DNA from: CALAED01 sp937891035
Lineage (GTDB): Bacteria > Actinomycetota > Actinomycetes > Streptosporangiales > Streptosporangiaceae
Direction of reading: 5' to 3'
DNA: 5,399 nucleotides
Assembly: GCA_035642125.1 (NCBI GenBank)
Contig: DASQSZ010000446.1
Span: forward strand, 1-5,399
The position numbers and the translations under genes were made by a program. Below the pieces are notes generated by a model. The model ran no database searches. It was not told the origin of the DNA and saw only the letters and a program-made list of their open reading frames with translations. Shown in pieces: positions 1-3,955 of the stretch (position 1 is its first letter; every line of letters begins with the position of its first letter).

Positions 1-760
1 GGATCAGCCGGTAGTACTCGCCGCGGAACGGCACGATCGCCGGCCCGTCGATGTCTCCGGCGAGCCTGGCCATGCGGTCGGACTGCAGCCCCGCGCAAAC
101 GACGAGCCGGTCGAACGTCAACTCTTCACGGTCGCCGGCGACCCCTATGCGGTCGTCGCCGTCAGTGACGTCGCCGTCGCCGCCGACGCCGGTCTGCGCG
201 GCCCCGACCGTGACGGTGTCGCTCGCTCCACGGGCGCTGATCTTGGTGACCGTGTATCCCAGCCGTACGGTGCCGCCCGCCGCGGTCACGTCGTCGGCGA
301 ACGCGCGGGCGACGGCGGGGAAGTCGACGATCGCGGTGTGCGGCGAGTGCAGCCCGGCCACCCCGGCCACGTGCGGCTCGATCTCGCGCAGCGCGGCGGC
401 CGACAGCCACCGCAGCCCCGGCACGCCGTTGGCCGTGGCGCGGCGCTCGATCTCGCGCAGCCGGCCGATCTCGGCGTCGGTACGGGCGACGACGACCTTG
501 CCGCACTCGTCGTACGGAAGCCCGCGTTCGGCGCAATAGTCCTTGAGCAGGCCGATGCCGCGCCGGCAGAGCGTGGCCTTGAGCGAGCCGGGAGCGTAGT
601 AGAGACCGGCGTGCGCGACCCCGCTGTTGTGCCCGGTCTGGTGGGAAGCGATACGGTCCTCTTTGTCGAGGACGGTCACCACGGCATCGGGGCGAAGTTG
701 GCTGAGCCGGCGCGCCACGGCGAGGCCGATGATGCCCGCGCCGATGACACCGATCCGCAT
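1..760 (-). CDS. lhgO: L-2-hydroxyglutarate oxidase (LhgO family), 3' part cut off by the window edge
   Basis: FAD-dependent oxidoreductase of the DAO fold. The family oxidises L-2-hydroxyglutarate to 2-oxoglutarate, clearing a side product of central metabolism and feeding electrons to the respiratory chain. The reading frame runs from ATG at 760-758 (MRIGVIGAGIIG...) off the left edge: 253 codons are visible, about 60-65% of the usual 400-420 residues. Seen: the Rossmann FAD motif GAGIIG at residues 7-12; an acidic end of strand 2 (LDKE, 31-34); the family signature HQTGHNSGVAHAGLYY at 40-55; and PFRGEYYRL just before the edge, also typical of LhgO. The substrate-binding C-terminus is not in view. 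Odd: an Asp/Gly-rich insertion at about residues 186-211, just before the conserved VVCAG segment. The start is firm because the FAD motif begins at residue 4; upstream there is only a weak GGG. The gene is divergent from the thioesterase gene, 22 bp away. Another DAO-family oxidase is possible but the signature argues for LhgO. Confidence 0.88.
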   Translation of the reverse strand, partial: MRIGVIGAGIIGLAVARRLSQLRPDAVVTVLDKEDRIASHQTGHNSGVAHAGLYYAPGSLKATLCRRGIGLLKDYCAERGLPYDECGKVVVARTDAEIGRLREIERRATANGVPGLRWLSAAALREIEPHVAGVAGLHSPHTAIVDFPAVARAFADDVTAAGGTVRLGYTVTKISARGASDTVTVGAAQTGVGGDGDVTDGDDRIGVAGDREELTFDRLVVCAGLQSDRMARLAGDIDGPAIVPFRGEYYRLI

Positions 761-771
761 GCGTCTACCCT
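744..771 (+). promoter_or_regulatory. Candidate promoter for the thioesterase gene
   Basis: On the plus strand ATGACA (744-749, one mismatch to TTGACA), a 16-base spacer and TACCCT (766-771, TANNNT pattern) make a plausible sigma-70-type promoter. Start of transcription would fall at about 777-780, only a few bases before the ATG at 783. This agrees with the lack of any Shine-Dalgarno sequence before that start. The -35 lies inside the lhgO coding region, and the -10 overlaps the lhgO -10 on the other strand through the palindrome CCCTAGGG (768-775). Confidence 0.4.
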
Positions 772-772
772 A
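767..772 (-). promoter_or_regulatory. Candidate -10 element for lhgO, probably leaderless
   Basis: On the minus strand TAGGGT (772 down to 767) fits the actinobacterial TANNNT -10 pattern and is followed by exactly six bases before the ATG at 760. This is the spacing expected when transcription starts at the A of the start codon. No convincing -35 is seen. The same GGG could instead act as a weak Shine-Dalgarno sequence, so the leaderless reading is an inference. Confidence 0.4.
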
Positions 773-782
773 GGGCCTGCCC

Positions 783-1535
783 ATGAGCCACTGGTTTCGC
801 CGTGTCGAGCCGCGCCCGGACGCCGGCGTACGGCTGTTCTGCTTTCCGCACGCGGGTGGTTCCGCGGTGTTCTTCCAGACGTGGGCCAAGCAGATCTCAC
901 GAGACGTCGAACTGATCGCCGTGCAGTATCCGGGCCGGGCCGAGCGGATGGCCGAGCCCATCATCGACGACGCCCCGACGCTGGTCCGGCTGGTGACGAG
1001 CGCGATATTGCCGCTGAGCGACCGGCCGGTCGCGCTGTTCGGGCACAGCATGGGCGCCATCGTCGCCTACGAGGTCGCCCGGAGCCTTCAGACGCTGGGG
1101 GCGGCGCCCGCCCATCTGTTCGTCTCGGGCCACCGGGCCGCCGGCCTGCCGGGGCGGCGGTACTCAGAGCAGGACGACGACGCACTGGTCGGGACGCTGA
1201 CGTGGATGGGCGGCACCGACGCCGAGGTGCTCGCCGATCCCGAGCTTCGCGAGATGGTGTTGCCGTATGTACGTGGCGATCTTCGGCTCCTCGACCGCTA
1301 TGCGCACCGGCCCGAGCCGCTGCTTTCCGTGCCGATCACCTCGATCATCGGGGCCGACGACGAGGTGGAATCGGCCGACCTCGCGGCCGGCTGGGCCGAC
1401 CTGACCAGCGGTGCCTTCGCCCAGCGGGTGCTGCCGGGAGATCACTTTTATCTGGTGCCGTACCGCGACCAGGTCATCGCCGAGGTCGAGTCCCGCTTGC
1501 GCGATCTCACCGACCGGCGGGTCGGCCGGCCCTAG
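783..1535 (+). CDS. Type II thioesterase (TEII, NRPS/PKS editing hydrolase)
   Basis: Alpha/beta hydrolase of the GrsT/RifR type II thioesterase family, 250 aa, a usual length. Such enzymes act in the cytoplasm and hydrolyse wrong or stalled acyl groups from carrier-protein phosphopantetheine arms of non-ribosomal peptide or polyketide synthases. Seen: RLFCFPHAGGSA (17-28), which includes the oxyanion-hole region; QYPGRAER (48-55); the nucleophile elbow GHSMG with Ser89; the lid region with LGGT-like WMGGTDAEVLADPELREMVLP (141-161); Asp192/193 in GADDEV; and catalytic His221 in GDHFYL. The triad is complete, so the enzyme should be active. The ATG at 783 is chosen because the family begins about 15 residues before the HAGG motif; no Shine-Dalgarno precedes it. 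No synthase gene is visible in the window, so the partner is unknown. The lipoprotein gene follows 78 bp later on the same strand. Confidence 0.92.
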   Translation: MSHWFRRVEPRPDAGVRLFCFPHAGGSAVFFQTWAKQISRDVELIAVQYPGRAERMAEPIIDDAPTLVRLVTSAILPLSDRPVALFGHSMGAIVAYEVARSLQTLGAAPAHLFVSGHRAAGLPGRRYSEQDDDALVGTLTWMGGTDAEVLADPELREMVLPYVRGDLRLLDRYAHRPEPLLSVPITSIIGADDEVESADLAAGWADLTSGAFAQRVLPGDHFYLVPYRDQVIAEVESRLRDLTDRRVGRP

Positions 1536-1556
1536 GCCGTGTCCGCCAAGGCCTAG
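1532..1556 (+). terminator. Stem-loop overlapping the thioesterase stop codon
   Basis: CTAGGCC (1532-1538) and GGCCTAG (1550-1556) are perfect inverted copies separated by 11 bases. The left arm contains the TAG stop codon of the thioesterase gene. There is no T-run after it, which is common for actinomycete hairpin terminators but means the call is only tentative. It could separate thioesterase transcription from the lipoprotein gene downstream. Confidence 0.4.
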
Positions 1557-1613
1557 AGCTGAGCGGCATCTCCTTCAGAACTGGTCCCGGTGGGATTCAG
1601 GGATACTTCGCGT

Positions 1614-2330
1614 ATGCGCAGCCATGCCTTCGCCTTGATCCCCTGTCTGCTGCTGGCGGGCTGTTCCGCGGGCGAGGCCGCCGCACCGTCGGCGGCTCCC
1701 GCCACGACCGCGTCACCGGCCCCATCGCCTGCCACGTCGGCGCCGATACCGGGGACGACCTCGATTCCGACCGAACCGCTGCGGCTGACCGATGAAATGA
1801 CCCGGCCCGGGGCGCAACTGCGGTTCGGCGAGAAGGCGATCGTACCCGTCCGCCACTATTTCCCCCTCTTGAAGATCTACGCCGAGGGTGTACTCGGCAT
1901 CGTGGTGCAGCGCATCCGGACGACCCCGGGTTCGGAGGTCCAGGGCAACTTCGGCGAAGACAGCAGGGCGGTACTGAAGCGCCACATCGCGTACTACGCC
2001 AAGATCATCATCACCAACGAGAGTGGCGACGCCTTCTCGCCGGGCACGCCGCGCTTTACCGGCGAGTTCGGCGACTTCGGTCCCGCCGTTACCGTGTCCG
2101 GCGAGATGCGGCTGCCGGGCTGCCGAGAAGGGCACCCGCCCGATTCCGATGAGTTCGATCGCAAGGGCGCCGAATGGAAAACCTGCTTGCTCGCCGTGTC
2201 ATCACGTTCCCGCCCCATGACGGAGGTGCGGTACGACGACCCGCCGTACGGCAAGGAGATTCAGTTCGAACAAGACCCGTCACCGAACTTCAACGAACAC
2301 TACGACCTCGGAGCGATCACCTGGTCCTAG
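1614..2330 (+). CDS. Secreted lipoprotein of unknown function
   Basis: A 238-aa exported lipoprotein; I do not recognise a named family with certainty. Seen: a short signal peptide with one Arg, a hydrophobic stretch and a lipobox LAGC, so Cys17 would be lipidated and anchor the protein to the outer face of the membrane. An Ala/Pro/Ser/Thr-rich flexible linker follows (about 18-54). The globular part starts with PLRLTDEMTRPGAQLRFGEKAIVPV and continues with YYAKIIITNESGDAFSPG, beta-rich text that resembles the Ig-like DUF4352-type domains of actinobacterial lipoproteins. Cys170 and Cys191 are the only cysteines in the mature globular part and probably form a disulfide. The ATG at 1614 is preferred over GTG at 1590 because it gives a compact signal peptide and has AGGGA at 1599-1603. 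A GATACT sequence at 1602-1607, six bases before the ATG, also allows a leaderless start. No partner gene indicates its ligand. Confidence 0.8.
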   Translation: MRSHAFALIPCLLLAGCSAGEAAAPSAAPATTASPAPSPATSAPIPGTTSIPTEPLRLTDEMTRPGAQLRFGEKAIVPVRHYFPLLKIYAEGVLGIVVQRIRTTPGSEVQGNFGEDSRAVLKRHIAYYAKIIITNESGDAFSPGTPRFTGEFGDFGPAVTVSGEMRLPGCREGHPPDSDEFDRKGAEWKTCLLAVSSRSRPMTEVRYDDPPYGKEIQFEQDPSPNFNEHYDLGAITWS

Positions 2331-2354
2331 CGGCGGCGGTCTCGGGTCGGCTCA

Positions 2355-2368
2355 GCCTGGGTTCAGGC
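2355..2368 (+). terminator. Weak stem-loop after the lipoprotein gene
   Basis: GCCTG (2355-2359) and CAGGC (2364-2368) can pair around the tetraloop GGTT, 24 bases after the lipoprotein stop codon. With only 5 bp and no T-run it is a marginal terminator candidate. It is the clearest simple hairpin just after this gene. Confidence 0.22.
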
Positions 2369-2396
2369 GGCCTACTGGCGGCCTTCTGCGGCCGTC
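2366..2396. repeat. 11-bp tandem repeat in the convergent gap
   Basis: GGCGGCCTACT (2366-2376) is followed directly by GGCGGCCTTCT (2377-2387), one mismatch apart, then by a decayed copy starting GCGGCCGTC (2388-2396). It lies between the lipoprotein gene and the end of ung. The 113 bp gap (2331-2443) holds only this, the weak hairpin and the 10-bp repeat. Confidence 0.7.
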
Positions 2397-2415
2397 ACCT
2401 GCCTCACGCAGCCTT

Positions 2416-2457
2416 GGGGAGCTGTGGGGAAGCTTAGGGAAGCTTAGGGAAGCTTCC
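2416..2457. repeat. 10-bp tandem repeat spanning the 3' end of ung
   Basis: GGGAAGCTTA occurs at 2427-2436 and 2437-2446, with a third copy differing only in the last base at 2447-2456; GGGGAGCTGT (2416-2425) looks like a decayed fourth copy. The array covers the last ung codons and its TAA stop (2446-2444). On the ung strand a second TAA appears one unit later in another frame. GGAAGCTTCC (2448-2457) is also a perfect palindrome. Confidence 0.8.
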
Positions 2458-3121
2458 AGTCGAGCGGCGGGGCGCCCTGTTGTTCGAGCAGGCGGTTGGC
2501 GGTGCTGAAGGGGCGGGAGCCGAAGAACCCGCGATCGGCCGACATCGGGCTCGGGTGGGCCGACTCGATGCACCGAGTCGTACCCAGCAGTGGTCTGAGA
2601 TTGCGCGCGTCGCGGCCCCACAAGATCGCCACCAGTGGCCGTTCGCGGGCGGCGAGCGCGCGGATGGCCTGCTCGGTGATCTCCTCCCAGCCCTTGCCGC
2701 GATGCGACGCCGGGCGCCGTGGCGCCACCGTCAGCGCCCGGTTGAGCAGCAACACGCCCTGCTCGGACCAGGGCGTGAGGTCGCCGGTGCTCGGCTCGGG
2801 GTGCCCGAGGTCGGCGCGGTACTCACGGAAGATGTTGATCAGGCTGCCGGGCAATGGCCGTACGTCGGGTGCGACGGAAAAGCTCAGGCCCACCGGGTGG
2901 CCCGGCGTGGGATAGGGGTCCTGCCCGACGATGAGCACACGTACGTCGTCGAAGGGCTGGGTGAACGCGCGCAAGATGAAGTCGCCGGCGGGGAGATAGC
3001 GGCGGCCGGCGGCGACCTCGGCGCGCAGGAACTCGCCCATCGCGGCGATCCGCTCCGCGACCGGCGCCAACGCCTTCGCCCAGCCCTCTTCCATGACGTC
3101 GGTCAGCGGAGATCCCGTCAT
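2444..3121 (-). CDS. ung: Uracil-DNA glycosylase, family 1
   Basis: Cuts uracil bases from DNA, arising from cytosine deamination or dUTP incorporation, and so starts base-excision repair. At 225 aa it is of full family length. Seen: the water-activating motif GQDPY (66-70, catalytic Asp68), continuing as PTPGHPVGLSFSV with the uracil-stacking Phe81; LLLNRAL with Asn127, which reads the uracil; and the DNA-intercalation loop SAHPSPMSADRGFFGSRPFS (187-206) with catalytic His189. The residue after GQDPY is Pro rather than the His of the E. coli enzyme; I recall this as common in actinobacterial Ung proteins. The ATG at 3121 is supported by AAGGTG at 3129-3134. The protein ends DWKLP inside a 10-bp DNA repeat that reiterates the stop. 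It is divergent from the CBS gene (169 bp apart) and convergent with the lipoprotein gene. All catalytic residues are present. Confidence 0.97.
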   Translation of the reverse strand: MTGSPLTDVMEEGWAKALAPVAERIAAMGEFLRAEVAAGRRYLPAGDFILRAFTQPFDDVRVLIVGQDPYPTPGHPVGLSFSVAPDVRPLPGSLINIFREYRADLGHPEPSTGDLTPWSEQGVLLLNRALTVAPRRPASHRGKGWEEITEQAIRALAARERPLVAILWGRDARNLRPLLGTTRCIESAHPSPMSADRGFFGSRPFSTANRLLEQQGAPPLDWKLP

Positions 3122-3128
3122 GAGACGT

Positions 3129-3134
3129 CACCTT
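3129..3134 (-). promoter_or_regulatory. Ribosome binding site of ung
   Basis: Reading the minus strand, AAGGTG stands seven bases before the ATG at 3121, a good match to the anti-Shine-Dalgarno sequence at normal distance. It fixes the ung start. Confidence 0.7.
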
Positions 3135-3226
3135 AGCGGCGGCCCGCTCGGGACAGGGAAGAACCACGGATGTCGGTAGGAATGTTCGTGCGGAGATTGG
3201 CAAGCTTCTCCATTGCCCCCTCTCGC

Positions 3227-3274
3227 TGCCTTTTCACGAAGGCACAAGCGTGCGACCGTTAAGGGGCAGCCTTC
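3227..3274 (+). promoter_or_regulatory. Possible structured leader before the CBS gene
   Basis: Four short segments in this leader can pair in competing ways. TGCCTT (3227-3232) pairs with AAGGCA (3239-3244). AAGG (3261-3264) pairs with CCTT (3270-3273). GAAGGC (3238-3243) can instead pair with GCCTTC (3269-3274). The last segment ends eight bases before the GGGAG ribosome binding site. All stems are only 4-6 bp, and I found no clear promoter upstream that would place this stretch in the transcript, so a regulatory role is speculative. Confidence 0.2.
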
Positions 3275-3281
3275 ACATGTC

Positions 3282-3286
3282 GGGAG
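3282..3286 (+). promoter_or_regulatory. Ribosome binding site deciding the CBS gene start
   Basis: GGGAG lies four bases before the ATG at 3291. It supports that start over an in-frame upstream start at 3213, which would add 26 residues not expected in this family. Confidence 0.55.
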
Positions 3287-3290
3287 TGTC

Positions 3291-3722
3291 ATGCGGATAC
3301 GCGACATAGTGCGTAGCAAGGGAGACGCGGTGGCGACCGTCCACCCGGACGCCACGGTCCGAGAACTGCTCGCCACGCTGGCCGAGCACAACATTGGGGC
3401 GGTCGTCGTCTCAGCGGACGAAGCGACCATCGCGGGGATCGCCTCCGAGCGCGACGTCGTGCGGCAGCTGCACACCCGCGGCAGCGAACTGCTGGCTCGG
3501 CCGGTCTCAGAGATCATGACAACCAACGTCAGGACCTGCGGCCTGGACGATCCCCTCGACGACGTGCGCGGCGTCATGACCCAGCACCGCATCCGGCACC
3601 TGCCGGTGCTGCAGGACGGCCGGCTCGCCGGCATCGTGAGCATCGGCGACGTCGTCAAAAGCGCGATCGACGAGTTGGAGACCGAGCGGGCGCACCTCGT
3701 CGGCTACATCCAGCGAAGCTGA
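3291..3722 (+). CDS. Two-CBS-domain protein (Bateman module)
   Basis: A 143-aa cytoplasmic protein made only of two CBS domains, which typically bind adenine nucleotides (AMP, ATP, SAM) and report energy state, often as dimers. Seen: CBS1 (about 1-60) with PDATVRELLATLAEHNIGAVVV (19-40) and the nucleotide-ribose motif GIASERDVVR (49-58, Asp55); CBS2 (about 72-130) with SEIMT (73-77), HRIRHLPVL (99-107) and GIVSIGDVVK (114-123, Asp120); and a charged C-terminal helix IDELETERAHLVGYIQ common in this subgroup. No catalytic or DNA-binding domain is attached, so it probably acts on a partner protein that the sequence does not identify. The start at 3291 gives the family's normal length and has GGGAG upstream. 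It is divergent from ung and its stop codon runs into a GAGCCGCC repeat. Confidence 0.9.
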   Translation: MRIRDIVRSKGDAVATVHPDATVRELLATLAEHNIGAVVVSADEATIAGIASERDVVRQLHTRGSELLARPVSEIMTTNVRTCGLDDPLDDVRGVMTQHRIRHLPVLQDGRLAGIVSIGDVVKSAIDELETERAHLVGYIQRS

Positions 3723-3752
3723 GCCGCCGCGAGCCGCCTCCGCCGAGCCGCC
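3721..3752. repeat. GAGCCGCC short direct repeats after the CBS gene
   Basis: GAGCCGCC occurs at 3721-3728, 3731-3738 and 3745-3752 with spacers of two and six bases. The first copy overlaps the TGA stop (3720-3722). In DNA this GC-rich the repeat is modest evidence. Confidence 0.55.
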
Positions 3753-3781
3753 TACGCGCGCCGGGCCAGAACGGCCAGCGG

Positions 3782-3815
3782 GCGCGGCGCGAAGCCGTCG
3801 CGTGTCGCGCCGTGC
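3782..3815. terminator. Strong GC hairpin in the convergent gap
   Basis: GCGCGGCGCGA (3782-3792) pairs with TCGCGCCGTGC (3805-3815) over 11 bp with one G-T wobble, around a 12-base loop. It lies 59 bases after the CBS stop codon and has no T-run. It is the best candidate for a terminator serving the CBS gene, and possibly the convergent gene as well, but GC-rich DNA makes such stems by chance more often than average. Confidence 0.4.
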
Positions 3816-3838
3816 GCCGTCAAGCCGTGCGCCGTCAA
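3809..3838. repeat. Perfect 15-bp tandem duplication
   Basis: GCCGTGCGCCGTCAA is repeated exactly at 3809-3823 and 3824-3838, followed by the start of a third copy (GCCG). Its left end overlaps the right arm of the hairpin at 3782-3815. Confidence 0.85.
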
Positions 3839-3890
3839 GCCGGGCAAGAGCCGTCCCAGGCCGTCCGAACGTCCCGAACGGTCTCGGGCC

Positions 3891-3920
3891 GAGCCTGGGG
3901 GAGTTTAGGGCGAGCCTGGG
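3891..3920. repeat. GAGCCTGGG direct repeat, 21 bp apart
   Basis: GAGCCTGGG occurs at 3891-3899 and 3912-3920. The stretch between contains GGGGAGTTTAGGG. No coding function is seen here. Confidence 0.55.
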
Positions 3921-3923
3921 CGC

Positions 3924-3955
3924 GGCCGTCAGGCCGTCAGGCCGTCAGGCCTTCA
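3924..3955. repeat. 8-bp tandem repeat carrying the stop codon of the NuoF-ferredoxin gene
   Basis: GGCCGTCA occurs three times in a row (3924-3931, 3932-3939, 3940-3947) followed by GGCCTTCA (3948-3955), which is coding. On the minus strand each unit contains TGA: the true stop (3947-3945) and two more at 3939-3937 and 3931-3929. Because the period is eight, the three stops fall in all three frames. Confidence 0.88.

Noticed and set aside
338..1795. Long plus-strand open frame of 485 codons
   Set aside because: It crosses antisense lhgO and then the thioesterase gene in another frame. Its translation is Arg/Gly/Ala-rich without any motif, a typical shadow in GC-rich DNA, while both underlying genes have complete family motifs.
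2480..3136. Plus-strand open frame of 218 codons opposite ung
   Set aside because: It is antisense to ung over nearly its whole length, has no recognisable domain, and the ung frame carries all catalytic residues.
3176..3190. LexA-like half site (CGAAC on the minus strand) upstream of ung, suggesting SOS control
   Set aside because: Only one half of the expected inverted repeat is present; no matching GTTCG partner at the right spacing.
3199..3217. GGCAA...TTGCC inverted repeat in the ung/CBS gap as an operator
   Set aside because: Five-base arms with a nine-base spacer and no extension are too weak in this context to call a site.
3213..3290. Longer N-terminus for the CBS protein starting at 3213
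   Set aside because: The extra 26 residues are basic and unlike the family, which starts at MRIRDIVRSKG; GGGAG at 3282-3286 supports the ATG at 3291.
3128..3658. Minus-strand open frame of 176 codons opposite the CBS gene
   Set aside because: Low-complexity Ser/Arg/Thr-rich translation, antisense to a clear two-CBS-domain protein.
3721..3955. Repeat cluster as a CRISPR array or mobile-element end
   Set aside because: Units are 8-15 bp, differ from each other and lack regular spacers; no transposase, target duplication or terminal inverted repeats are seen.
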